Source: an uncultured Fulvivirga sp.
GTDB lineage: Bacteria; Bacteroidota; Bacteroidia; Cytophagales; Cyclobacteriaceae
Reading direction: 5' to 3'
Assembly: GCA_947500555.1 (NCBI GenBank)
Contig: CANMSE010000007.1
Span: 1-64,000, forward strand
Length of the DNA stretch: 64,000 nucleotides
Shown: in pieces, positions 9,818 to 18,766 of the stretch
Position numbering within the stretch: the first letter of the stretch is position 1
Layout of the letters: each line of letters starts with the position of its first letter
The notes under the pieces: model-generated
Seen by the model: the letters and a program-made list of their open reading frames with translations, nothing else
Told to the model about the DNA's origin: nothing
Databases searched by the model: none
Position numbers and translations under genes: made by a program

Positions 9818-11070
9818 TAAGATACCTGTTCACTTTTGTCTTAGTTGGATTATTCTATCAGGTTCAATGCCAGGAACATACTCAGAAGATCTATGGTATG
9901 GTGGAAGACATCAAAACTGGAGAGCCTGTAGCTTTTGCATCTGTTGGCATCCAAGATGAACCTTTTAGTACGGTTACAAATTTGGATGGTGAATTTTCAT
10001 TCATTATTCCTTCAACGTCAGGGGTTGACTCCATAACCATTTCATCTATCGGTTATGAGCTAAAAAAAATCGCTATCACGGAATTTAGCGATGATGTAAT
10101 CTTACCTATTAAACTAACACTCAGTGAAACTGTCTTAGAAGCCGTAACCGTACTCGATAGCCTTTCAGGAAAGGAAATCATGGCACTAGCTGCAGAAAAA
10201 ATGACAGATAATCATCCCAGTGAACCAACTTCAATGAATGTTTTTTACCGAGAACGACAATTATTAGACGGAGCTTATGTTTCATTGGTTGAAGCCGCTC
10301 TAACCGTTTATGATCAATACAATATTAAAAAACGTAAGTCTCCATTACGCACCAAAGTAAAAGTTGAGGAATTGAGAAGGAGTTTAGTCTACAAACATCC
10401 TTTCAATAGTTGGTGGCAACAAGATAATCTTATGATGCGTTCATGGCATTTAAACCCCATTCCCTACGATGCCCGCTTAATGGAAAAAAGTGCGGTAAAT
10501 GGTGAGTTCAAACGTGTATCGATGACCACTGTGCTAGGACAAAAGACTTACATAATTGAATCAGATAATGATGACTTCTGGAAAACCACCTATTACGTTC
10601 AAGCTGGTAGCTACGCCATCGTCAGAGTAGAAGAGAGTTTTGATGAAACCGTCCATGGCCCTAAACACTGGAAGCTGCAAGGTGATTCGCTGCAACTTGA
10701 CGTACATTTTAAAAAAAGGAGTGTTATAGTTGATTTCAAAGAAATAAATAACAAATACTATCCGACCTTTATGCAACTCAGCGGAAGTCATAACTATTAC
10801 CATGAAGGTAAATTCCTAGCCCAATTTGGAATTATGCAAGACTTTATCATCAATGATATCAACTGGAAAAATCCCACAGTAGTTTTACGTAATGAAGCCA
10901 CCAGAATTGGCAAATCATTACTCAGCAAGGATTATCCATATAATGAAGAGTTTTGGAAGAACTATAACGTTCTGCAAGAAACGCCATTAGAGAAAGATCT
11001 GGTGAAAGATCTTGAGAAGAAAGTTTCACTAAATCAACAATTTGCTAATCAAGAAAGTAAGAAAAAGTAA
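9814..11070 (+). CDS. Secreted protein with carboxypeptidase-regulatory-like domain (copy 2)
   Basis: 418 residues, signal peptide ending near VQCQE. It is a diverged tandem duplicate of the preceding gene: both have GEPVAFAS/GEPVPFAS in the sandwich domain, AFYREAQ/VFYRERQ, YVSLVEAA, NIKK-KSPLRTK, YKHP-NS-W-QDNL, and a C-terminus with FW-NYN-LQETP-EK-LVKDLEK. The start overlaps the stop of copy 1 (ATGA), so padR, permease and both copies look like one four-gene operon. It ends one base from a convergent gene. Function unknown. Confidence 0.75.
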   Translation: MIRYLFTFVLVGLFYQVQCQEHTQKIYGMVEDIKTGEPVAFASVGIQDEPFSTVTNLDGEFSFIIPSTSGVDSITISSIGYELKKIAITEFSDDVILPIKLTLSETVLEAVTVLDSLSGKEIMALAAEKMTDNHPSEPTSMNVFYRERQLLDGAYVSLVEAALTVYDQYNIKKRKSPLRTKVKVEELRRSLVYKHPFNSWWQQDNLMMRSWHLNPIPYDARLMEKSAVNGEFKRVSMTTVLGQKTYIIESDNDDFWKTTYYVQAGSYAIVRVEESFDETVHGPKHWKLQGDSLQLDVHFKKRSVIVDFKEINNKYYPTFMQLSGSHNYYHEGKFLAQFGIMQDFIINDINWKNPTVVLRNEATRIGKSLLSKDYPYNEEFWKNYNVLQETPLEKDLVKDLEKKVSLNQQFANQESKKK

Positions 11071-11071
11071 T

Positions 11072-12385
11072 CTAGCTCAGCACCAAAGACTCTGAGCCCG
11101 TTTTAATTTCAGCCTGTAGTTGATTTAAAAGATTGTACAATCCAAAATAAGTCCGGTTCACATAGAGGCCATGTCGATTGCCTCGTGCTGACTTAGAGTT
11201 TCTGATTTCTTTCATCTTTGATACCCTATCTCCTATCTCAAAGATTTGCTTGAAGTATTCATCATCACCAAAATCAAAGTGTTCTACTCTAAAAGGTCGA
11301 CCGAGCATTTCTATCATCTCTTTAAAAATTGAAACAAAGAAATCTTTTTCTTTTTGAGTATCTGATTCGGTTAAAAATCCCAGTTCTAAAAACAGACTCT
11401 CAATATCATAATCCGGATTCAATACATCCGAATGCATCAACTGAAAATATTGTTCATAAAAGTCCAAAGGAATTTCTTTAACGCAACCAAAGTCAATTAT
11501 TCCAAGTTGATTGTCTTCCGTAATCAGGAAGTTACCAGGGTGTGGATCGGCATGAACTTGTTTTAAGTTATGAATTTGGTGATCATAAAAATCCCAAAGG
11601 CTTTGGCCGATTTCATTTCTCAATTCTTGCGAAGGATTGGTCTCCAACCATTCTTTAATATGTTTTCCATCAATCCAATCCATCACTAAAATACGCTCTG
11701 AAGATAACTCAGGATAGTAATTGGGGAATTTTAGCCCTTCTAAATGGGCACATTCAGCGGTGATTTCAATAGACCGCTTCAGCTCTAACTGATAATCTGT
11801 TTCTTCAATTAACTTAGATTCGACCTCTCCTATATATTGTTCAAGCTCAGATGTATTTATACTTAACATTCGTGCTGCAATGGGTCTCACCATTTTCAAA
11901 TCTGAGCTAATGCTATCAGCAACTCCGGGATATTGAATTTTAACTGCTAGCTCTTTTCCATCAAGTTCTGCTTTATGCACCTGACCTATTGAAGCAGCAT
12001 TTACCGCCTGGGTAGTGAAATTCTCAAAAAGTTGATCAGGTGATTTGTCTAAATATTTTTTAAAGGTTTTAACTACCAAAGGATAAGAGAGTGGTGGAGC
12101 ACTGTATTGCGACATGGTAAACTTATCCTGATAAGCAGTTGGTAACATGTTTTTATCCATACTCAACATTTGAGCGACTTTCAGCGCGCTACCTTTCAGT
12201 TCACTCAAAGACTCATAGATATCTTCAGCATTGTCCGCATCCAATTCATCCCTAGAAAGTTCTGAATCAAATATCTTCTTGCTGTAATGCTTTATATAAT
12301 TACCACCAACTTTGGCTCCTGTCTTAAGGAATTTGGAAGCGCGTTGTACTTTCGAGGTAGGTATACTTGTTTGTTCTTTGCGCAT
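11072..12385 (-). CDS. ABC1/UbiB-family (AarF) atypical kinase
   Basis: 437 residues. It has the ABC1 hallmarks: a KxGQ-like motif changed to KVAQ (ALKVAQMLSMD), the alanine-rich loop NAASIGQVHKAEL replacing the glycine loop, AVKIQYPGV with the ATP-binding Lys, catalytic-loop HADPHPGNFL and metal-binding IIDFGCV. ABC1 proteins are ATPases or kinases linked to isoprenoid and lipid homeostasis. No ubiquinone genes lie nearby, and Bacteroidota use menaquinone, so a role in ubiquinone synthesis is unlikely. It lies directly behind a TetR-like gene. Confidence 0.88.
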   Translation of the reverse strand: MRKEQTSIPTSKVQRASKFLKTGAKVGGNYIKHYSKKIFDSELSRDELDADNAEDIYESLSELKGSALKVAQMLSMDKNMLPTAYQDKFTMSQYSAPPLSYPLVVKTFKKYLDKSPDQLFENFTTQAVNAASIGQVHKAELDGKELAVKIQYPGVADSISSDLKMVRPIAARMLSINTSELEQYIGEVESKLIEETDYQLELKRSIEITAECAHLEGLKFPNYYPELSSERILVMDWIDGKHIKEWLETNPSQELRNEIGQSLWDFYDHQIHNLKQVHADPHPGNFLITEDNQLGIIDFGCVKEIPLDFYEQYFQLMHSDVLNPDYDIESLFLELGFLTESDTQKEKDFFVSIFKEMIEMLGRPFRVEHFDFGDDEYFKQIFEIGDRVSKMKEIRNSKSARGNRHGLYVNRTYFGLYNLLNQLQAEIKTGSESLVLS

Positions 12386-13051
12386 CTATCTGTTGTGGTA
12401 AAGGAATTTTCCAAAATCTACAATCATATCAAGTGGACCTCGACCTAATAATTCAAAAGAAAGATTTGCCGACTTCTCGATGGCAGCATCAGTATTCTCA
12501 AAATCCTTGCTCGTATCCTTCAGCCAAAATGAAATGATAAATAGAAGTTGCAACCAAAACCCATCCTGGTATCTATCCGATATGATAGGTCGCTCAACAA
12601 TCTCTTCACTATTCATCCCTTCACTGATAATCTCCCTAGTAAATTCTTCGAACTTTGACTTGAAGCCCTTTAAGTGTGTAGGTGTGAACTCAGGTTTCTT
12701 CGAATGCTTGAAAGTCATGTTGACATAACTCCGTTCTTTTTTCAATACCTCGACCAAGGTATAATAAAAGGCAAGCACTTTCTCTCTTGCACCATATTCA
12801 CCATAAACCTTTTCAGATTTTATACTGGTAATGGTATGCTGCGCGAATTGCTCCCAAATATGATTGTCAACAGCTTCAAACGAGGAGAAGTATTTATAAA
12901 ACTCTTCTTCTTTTAATTTCAGCTTGGTCATAAAGTGATAAACTGATGCCGGCTTTTTACCTTCAGTTAGCTGATAGTCTTTATAACTAGATATAATCTT
13001 AGGTAGGTTATTTACCTTTTTAGTCACTTTTTTCTTAGTAGTTTGCTCCAT
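12386..13051 (-). CDS. TetR-like regulator paired with ABC1 kinase
   Basis: 221 residues. A lysine-rich N-terminus is followed by a TetR-type helix-turn-helix (KPASVYHFMTKLKLKEEEFYKYFSS), with the family FYxYF pattern, and an all-helical C-terminal domain. It ends where the ABC1 gene begins, with no spacer. TetR-ABC1 pairs recur in Bacteroidota, so they probably act together. The helix-turn-helix is less canonical than usual (no clear T-x-xxIA start), so ligand and DNA target are unclear. Confidence 0.7.
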   Translation of the reverse strand: MEQTTKKKVTKKVNNLPKIISSYKDYQLTEGKKPASVYHFMTKLKLKEEEFYKYFSSFEAVDNHIWEQFAQHTITSIKSEKVYGEYGAREKVLAFYYTLVEVLKKERSYVNMTFKHSKKPEFTPTHLKGFKSKFEEFTREIISEGMNSEEIVERPIISDRYQDGFWLQLLFIISFWLKDTSKDFENTDAAIEKSANLSFELLGRGPLDMIVDFGKFLYHNR

Positions 13052-13161
13052 AGTTTTAAAACAGGATTACCAGAGTAAAGTTTACATGCCGAGAAAAAAG
13101 TTGAATAACTTTTATGGAATTTAAATTCTAACATCATCTTAATTTAAAAACACTTAAGAAT

Positions 13162-13854
13162 ATGAAAAAATCAATAATTGCACTGACACTAATTTTTATC
13201 TCATCATTTACCATGGCCCAATCATTGACTAATGTTAATGTCAAAAAAATAGAAGTAAAGGGAAAAGCTGACATGGAGATCGTACCAGATGAAATCTACT
13301 TAAGAATTGCGCTTAAAGAATATAAAAATGGTTCGAAAACCGTATCGATGAATACGTTAGAAAGTGGGCTGGTTAAAGCAATAAAAAGTCTTGGCCTACC
13401 CGAAGACGCACTTCGAGTTGACAATGTTTACGGCTATAACTGGAATTGGAAAAAGAAGAAGTCGGATGAGTTTTTGGCAACTAAAAGTTTTAAACTCAAA
13501 GTGAGTAATGTGAAAATGGTCAACAACCTGGTTAATAAGCTCGATAGTGAAGGATTAAACAGTATGAGTATCGCAGAGGTAGGTCATTCAAAAATTGAGG
13601 AATACAAAATCAATTTGAAGATTGAAGCGTTAAAAAATGCTAAAATGAAGGCGTCAAGTCTGTTAAAATCTATTGATGAAGAAATAGATGGCGTAATTGA
13701 AATACAAGAAATCGACTATGGAAACGTACGCAATTATGCCCGTAATGAAATGATGCTTAGTGCTAAAATGGACGATGGTGATTATCGGTCAAATCTAGAG
13801 TACAAAAACATAACGATCAGCGCGGAGGTCAGAGCAGTTTTTGGGATTAAATAA
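13162..13854 (+). CDS. SIMPL domain (DUF541) periplasmic protein
   Basis: 230 residues with a cleavable signal peptide (ending TMAQS). The beginning of the mature chain, VEVKGKADMEIVPDEIYLRI-type sequence, and the later SFKLKVSNVKMVNNLVNKLDSEG and INLKIEALKNAKMKASSLLKSI match the SIMPL/DUF541 fold known from BP26 and YggE. Relatives assemble into channel-like oligomers or reduce oxidative stress, but no general function is established. It stands alone between divergent or unrelated genes. Confidence 0.8.
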   Translation: MKKSIIALTLIFISSFTMAQSLTNVNVKKIEVKGKADMEIVPDEIYLRIALKEYKNGSKTVSMNTLESGLVKAIKSLGLPEDALRVDNVYGYNWNWKKKKSDEFLATKSFKLKVSNVKMVNNLVNKLDSEGLNSMSIAEVGHSKIEEYKINLKIEALKNAKMKASSLLKSIDEEIDGVIEIQEIDYGNVRNYARNEMMLSAKMDDGDYRSNLEYKNITISAEVRAVFGIK

Positions 13855-13930
13855 ATTGGGGAATTTTAAAGAGTTAGCACTTAAGAATTCCAACAATCAG
13901 GTGCAATCAAAATAATTTTATTATAATAGT

Positions 13931-13954
13931 AAATACTAATATTTTTAGTATTTT
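13931..13954. repeat. Inverted repeat upstream of DUF763 gene
   Basis: AAATACTA (13931-13938) and TAGTATTT (13947-13954) are perfect reverse complements with an 8-base spacer, ending six bases before the DUF763 start codon. It could be an operator or an mRNA hairpin at the translation start. Confidence 0.4.
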
Positions 13955-13960
13955 AGTTTA

Positions 13961-15163
13961 ATGAATAAGTCAGGTCATGCCGATATGCCTTTGCATGGAG
14001 GTAGGGTCCCCTACTGGTTAGCTAAGCGTATGGCTGGTTTAGGAGGGGCAATAACTGAAGCCATAGTCATTGAGTATGGCAGGGATGCTTTCCTTGAAAA
14101 ATTAAGTGATCCGCCTTGGTTTCAATCTTTTGGTTGTGTATTAGGGATGGACTGGCATTCATCAGGAATTACTACTTCGGTAATGGGAGCTTTAAAAAAG
14201 GCATTAAACCCAATGTCTAGGGAGCTTGGCATCTATGTTTGTGGCGGACGTGGGAAGCATTCTTTAAAAACACCACAAGAACTATTGGCACTGGGTGATA
14301 AAACAGGGCTTGATGGTCAAGAATTAGTTAGAAATAGTAAGCTGGCAGCCAAGGTAGACAACACAGCTATTCAAGATGGATATCAACTATACCTTCACAA
14401 TTTTATCGTTACCAAAGAAGGCAATTGGTCAGTTGTACAACAGGGTCTTAATAATAGCAATGGAATGGCACGGAGATACCATTGGAACTCATTGAATTTG
14501 AGCTCCATGGTCAATGAACCACATAGTGCGGTTTGTGGACGTAATCAGGGCCTAATTCTGAACTTGAGTGCTTCAGATGCAGCGAATACAAGAGATTCAA
14601 TATTATCAGTTGCCAAAGAAGATAGTTTAGGAATAGTTAAAGAAGCACGCAAGATATTCATGCCCAGGCGCCATGAGGTAACGTCTAAAGATATAGATCT
14701 AAAACGACTTGGAAGTGTACTGGCATTAGCTCAGGATCATCAACCGAATAGCTTTGATGATCTACTTTTGCTAAAAGGGTTAGGTCCGAGGACACTGCAA
14801 TCATTGACATTAGTGAGTGAAGTAATCCACGGGACGCCTTCGCGCTTTTCTGACCCTGCAAGATTTTCTTTTGCTCATGGTGGCAAGGACGGACATCCTT
14901 TTCCTGTTCCTACTGCAGTATATGACGAAACAATTGAAACGCTAAAAAAAGCGGTAAATCAATCTAAAATTACTCATTCTGATAAGCTAACAGCTATAAA
15001 AAGTTTGCACACGTTAGCTCAGCGCATCGAAAAGAATTTCACTCCCAAAAAAGACAGCTTTAGTAAATACATTCAGGAAGAACGTAACAATTCTTACAAA
15101 TATGGCGGTAGAACAGTATTTGGGAAAGCTAGATCACCTAAAGGGCAACTTTCACTTTTTTAA
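13961..15163 (+). CDS. DUF763 family protein
   Basis: 400 residues without signal peptide or membrane segment. The opening, SGHADMPLHGGRVPYWLA, and GxxxxDWHSSGITTSVMGALKKAL are diagnostic of DUF763, a family I know mainly from archaea, thermophiles and scattered bacteria. Near 262-280, DDLLLLKGLGPRTLQSLTLV resembles a helix-hairpin-helix DNA-binding motif, so a nucleic-acid role is a plausible inference. The C-terminal ~60 residues are basic. Function is not established. The ORF is complete, stopping 40 bases from the convergent gene. Confidence 0.8.
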   Translation: MNKSGHADMPLHGGRVPYWLAKRMAGLGGAITEAIVIEYGRDAFLEKLSDPPWFQSFGCVLGMDWHSSGITTSVMGALKKALNPMSRELGIYVCGGRGKHSLKTPQELLALGDKTGLDGQELVRNSKLAAKVDNTAIQDGYQLYLHNFIVTKEGNWSVVQQGLNNSNGMARRYHWNSLNLSSMVNEPHSAVCGRNQGLILNLSASDAANTRDSILSVAKEDSLGIVKEARKIFMPRRHEVTSKDIDLKRLGSVLALAQDHQPNSFDDLLLLKGLGPRTLQSLTLVSEVIHGTPSRFSDPARFSFAHGGKDGHPFPVPTAVYDETIETLKKAVNQSKITHSDKLTAIKSLHTLAQRIEKNFTPKKDSFSKYIQEERNNSYKYGGRTVFGKARSPKGQLSLF

Positions 15164-15174
15164 TGTTTAATCAT

Positions 15175-15191
15175 AAGTTTTTTTCAAACTT
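15175..15191. terminator. Weak hairpin between convergent genes
   Basis: AAGTTT (15175-15180) and AAACTT (15186-15191) pair around TTTTC in the gap between the convergent genes ending at 15163 and 15203. Weak stem; possibly a bidirectional terminator. Confidence 0.25.
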
Positions 15192-15202
15192 TTAGACAGC
15201 CC

Positions 15203-15898
15203 CTAATTTAGTTTTAGATGAATCTGCTTATCCATCATTTTTTTAATATCAGGATCATCCATAAATCTTTTATAAAACCAGCCTTCTGTCATTTTATATG
15301 GATTATAGCCAAGCTCAATAAATGACCTGTTCATAATCCTCTGTGTAAAATAGAAAATCATGCGCTGCATTCTGTTATCTTCATTAATCAACCCTTCAAT
15401 GTCTTTATCATAAGCTTGTAATCGTTGAATAACTGAAATCAAATCAGGTTTTGTCAATTCATCTAAAGACTTTCTGTTTTCGAGTTTAGCATTGAACGAT
15501 GGGGTGTAATATTGCTCCCCGGTAAGATCAACATATGCATATTCATTGGCTGCTTTAGTAGCTTCGTCAATTGTTGGGTAACCTTTTCTCAACTTTGCCA
15601 AAGTCAAAATTGAGCCATTATTGGACAAAGTGTACTTAGCCGCGCTGTAGCCATCTCCTCCTTTTTTATTTCCGATGACCAAAACATCTGTATCAATACT
15701 TTCGACAGGTATACTATCATAGGCATTCCATTTGGCATTTTCTGGAACATCGGTATAACCGAAACTATACATGATCATCCAGCCTTCTGTGATGACCATT
15801 TTTTTCTTCGTATTGGATTGGTCATGGGATATCCACTCCCCATTCAGCTGTGCCAGACCAATTACAGGTAGTAGGATCAGTATTGTCAATAGTCTCAT
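15203..15898 (-). CDS. Secreted protein of unknown function
   Basis: I choose the internal Met (RLLTILILLPVIGLAQ) as start because it gives a clean signal peptide; the longer frame to 15946 adds a second hydrophobic stretch. The mature protein of about 215 residues opens with LNGEWISHDQSNTKKKMVITEGWMIMYSF, which looks like a lipocalin-like beta-barrel start (a G-x-W near the N-terminus). The C-terminal half is charged and helical. I do not recognise a family. It lies 80 bases downstream of the permease gene on the same strand. Confidence 0.6.
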   Translation of the reverse strand: MRLLTILILLPVIGLAQLNGEWISHDQSNTKKKMVITEGWMIMYSFGYTDVPENAKWNAYDSIPVESIDTDVLVIGNKKGGDGYSAAKYTLSNNGSILTLAKLRKGYPTIDEATKAANEYAYVDLTGEQYYTPSFNAKLENRKSLDELTKPDLISVIQRLQAYDKDIEGLINEDNRMQRMIFYFTQRIMNRSFIELGYNPYKMTEGWFYKRFMDDPDIKKMMDKQIHLKLN

Positions 15899-15978
15899 GC
15901 TATAAATTTTAAGGAAAAATAGTGAGAAAATTCCAAGACAAATCAAATGCCAGTAAAAAATTAAAACCTCACTTGATC

Positions 15979-18405
15979 TTACTCATATTTCAATGTTTTG
16001 GCAGGATTAAGCAATGCCGCCTTGAGCGTCTGAAACCCAACAGATAGAAATGATATGATAACTACACCAAAACCTGCGATGACAAACAGAAATAAATTAA
16101 TCTCAATGCGGTAAGGGAAAGTCGCCAACCAGTTATTCATTATCCACCAGCTTAATGGCCATGCAATCAGGTTTGCAATCAGCACCAATTGAATAAACCC
16201 TTTTGATAAAAGCATTATGATATTTGATACAGTGGAACCGAGTACCTTTCTTATACCTATTTCCTTAGTACGTTGAATGGTCATAAATGAAGCGAGGCCA
16301 AACAGACCCAGACATGCTACAAAAATTGCTAGCACCGAAAAAATTCCAAACACTTGACCAAAGCGGTCATCTTTATCATATTGACGATTGAAGAATGAAT
16401 CCAGATAAAAATAGTCCAACGGATTGCCAGGAAATATTGCATTCCACGGGTCTTCAATTGAAGCTAATATATTTTGGTAATTATCACCTTCTACTTTTAT
16501 TGAATAAAATGACCGGCCAGGCATAAATCGAAATACTAAAGGGGTAACTCTATTTTTCAATGACATCTGATGATAATTTTGAAGAACCCCTGCAATTTCA
16601 AGAGTGTCTCCTCCCAATCGAACCTTCTTACCAATTGCTTCTTCAGGAGTTTTAAATTCAAGAGAAGAAGCCAACTCTTCATTCAGTAATACTCTTTCAT
16701 TGTCTGTAGTGAAGGCTTGGTCAAAATTACGACCCGCTAGTAATTTTAAACCAAAGGTTGGAATGTAATCGTGATCAATGCCAACATTATAAACAGTAAT
16801 GCTATTTTCAGGACCACCTTCCAACCTTTGAATTCCCCGCGTCCAAAATATTTCATCTCCAGGGACGTTGCTTGAAGCAGAAATAGATTTAACACCCGTT
16901 ATATTCAATGTTTCATTCTTAAACAATTCGAGATTGCTATCATACAATGAATCAGCTATGCCAGGACCCTCTAAAACCAATGTCTGACTAATATCAATAC
17001 CCAAATCACGGTTTTTCATGAAGTTCAGTTGTTCATAGACTATTACAGTTCCACTTATAAGAACTACAGAAGCTGCAAACTGAAAAACCACTAATCCTTT
17101 TCTCATAAAAGCTCCTCCTTTGGCACTGACAACTTTGCTTTTTAAGACTGCAATAGGTTTAAAGGAAGATAAAACCAAAGCAGGATAAAAACCAGAAAGC
17201 GCGGTACCAATAGAAAAAAGCAATCCTACCAATACCCAGAACTGTCCATCAATAATGTATTTGAAAGGAATATTTCTTCCTGTCACATCCGCAAAAGAAG
17301 GCCAAACAAGTAGCACCAAGCCTATAGCAATGACCATCGAAAAAAAGTTGATCAAAAAAGATTCAAACAGAAATTGCTTCACCAACTGTGATTTATCAGC
17401 TCCAAGCACTTTTCTCATGCCTACCTCATTGGCACGTTCGAAAGACTTGGCTGTAGAAAGATTCACATAATTTACCCACGCTATAATTAATATGAAAAAT
17501 GCGATAATGGTCAAAAAATAAACAGCTTCAGCATCGCCTTGTTCTTCCGGCTGAGACTCTTGTAAGAGGTTTGAATGGAGATGAATATCTCTGGTTGGAC
17601 GCAAAATAAATTCCTGACTGTAGTTGCTGGTCCAACTCTCCTTTCGTACCTCAGCTAAGTGTTCGTCCCATTTTGATTGTAATTCATCAACATCTACTTC
17701 ATCATCTAATAAAACATAAGTGTTGAAATCATACCACCCCCAGGACTCTTCAGAGCTATTATCGGTCATATTGTTCAATGTTTGAAAAGACATTAACAAA
17801 TCAAATTTGATATGTGAATTTTCGGGTATGTTCTCAAACACTCCTGTTACTTCCATTTCTAATTCGCCTTGCCAACTAGCCCAAGTCAACCTTTTTCCAA
17901 TAGGATCTTCATCTCCAAAATACTTTTTTGCTGCAGCTTCGGAAAGAACAATTTTGTTGGGTTCTCCCAATGAGGTTTCAGGATTACCCTGCAACAATTT
18001 AAAATCAAAGACCTTGAAAACTTCTGGGTCAGTCAGTTGCATTTTCTCTTCTCTAAAAGAAATAAAGCCTTTCTCAGGACTGGAATAAGATATGATCCCG
18101 CTCAAAGGGAATAACCTTGTAAATTCTTTCACTTCAGGGAAGTTATTCTTGAACTCGGGTCCTACGGCAGGTACAGCCGCGGCACATTCTACGGTATATT
18201 TACCATTCTGAATAGTATTATACTGAATGCGGTAGATATTGTCTAGTTGACTATGAAAAGTATCGTAGCTCTTTTCATATTTAACGAACTGCATAATCAA
18301 TATACTGGCTGCCAGACCTAGAGACAGGCCAAGTACGTTTAAAAGTGTGAATGTTTTGTGCTTAGCAAAATTTCTGAAGGCTGATTTGAGGATATTTTTG
18401 AGCAT
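15979..18405 (-). CDS. ABC transporter permease (MacB/FtsX type, fused double unit)
   Basis: 808 residues. The N-terminus (LKNILKSAFRNFAKHKTFTLLNVLGLSLGLAAS) starts directly at the first membrane helix, so unlike the permease at 5992 it has no prefix domain. Two FtsX blocks carry the family motifs NEVGMRKVLGADKSQLVKQF and KEIGIRKVLGSTVSNI, each with three membrane helices, and large periplasmic domains lie between. No ATPase or PadR gene is adjacent. Relatives move lipids, peptides or drugs using a LolD/MacB-type ATPase; substrate unknown. Confidence 0.85.
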   Translation of the reverse strand: MLKNILKSAFRNFAKHKTFTLLNVLGLSLGLAASILIMQFVKYEKSYDTFHSQLDNIYRIQYNTIQNGKYTVECAAAVPAVGPEFKNNFPEVKEFTRLFPLSGIISYSSPEKGFISFREEKMQLTDPEVFKVFDFKLLQGNPETSLGEPNKIVLSEAAAKKYFGDEDPIGKRLTWASWQGELEMEVTGVFENIPENSHIKFDLLMSFQTLNNMTDNSSEESWGWYDFNTYVLLDDEVDVDELQSKWDEHLAEVRKESWTSNYSQEFILRPTRDIHLHSNLLQESQPEEQGDAEAVYFLTIIAFFILIIAWVNYVNLSTAKSFERANEVGMRKVLGADKSQLVKQFLFESFLINFFSMVIAIGLVLLVWPSFADVTGRNIPFKYIIDGQFWVLVGLLFSIGTALSGFYPALVLSSFKPIAVLKSKVVSAKGGAFMRKGLVVFQFAASVVLISGTVIVYEQLNFMKNRDLGIDISQTLVLEGPGIADSLYDSNLELFKNETLNITGVKSISASSNVPGDEIFWTRGIQRLEGGPENSITVYNVGIDHDYIPTFGLKLLAGRNFDQAFTTDNERVLLNEELASSLEFKTPEEAIGKKVRLGGDTLEIAGVLQNYHQMSLKNRVTPLVFRFMPGRSFYSIKVEGDNYQNILASIEDPWNAIFPGNPLDYFYLDSFFNRQYDKDDRFGQVFGIFSVLAIFVACLGLFGLASFMTIQRTKEIGIRKVLGSTVSNIIMLLSKGFIQLVLIANLIAWPLSWWIMNNWLATFPYRIEINLFLFVIAGFGVVIISFLSVGFQTLKAALLNPAKTLKYE

Positions 18406-18766
18406 GACATTAGTGGGTTGTTTGGAATATTAAGTTAGTAAGTTTTAGATAAGCATAATTGAATAGTCTATTGCCAACATTTACGAGGAATATTAAAAGA
18501 ACGTTACCACTAACCAAATCTCACCCTTAAAAAGAACTTAACGTTGAACAAGCAAAAGATGCTTTATAGTAGGTAAAGAATATGGTCAGTCACAATGCTT
18601 CCAGCTATCGAAGCACAACAAACATCGTATTCAGTGGTAATTTAGTATCTTTTTTCTTACAGCAATCGATTTAAACCTACAGAATCGAACTAATACCAAT
18701 AACAGTCTAAAAAGTGACTAAAATTGGTTTGCATAGCCTTATTCGAAGCATTAGCTTTATAAGCTT
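18406..18766. other. Divergent intergenic region (361 bases)
   Basis: Lies between the divergent permease and GH15 genes. Both strands hold only short frames, and I see no RNA gene or repeat of note. The 3' part holds a candidate promoter for the GH15 gene. Confidence 0.5.
18728..18759 (+). promoter_or_regulatory. Candidate promoter of GH15 gene
   Basis: TTTG at 18728-18731 and TAGCTTTA at 18752-18759 (7 of 8 to TAnnTTTG-type positions except the last) are 20 bases apart, the spacing of Bacteroidota promoters. The start codon follows only seven bases later, so the 5' leader would be very short. Confidence 0.35.
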
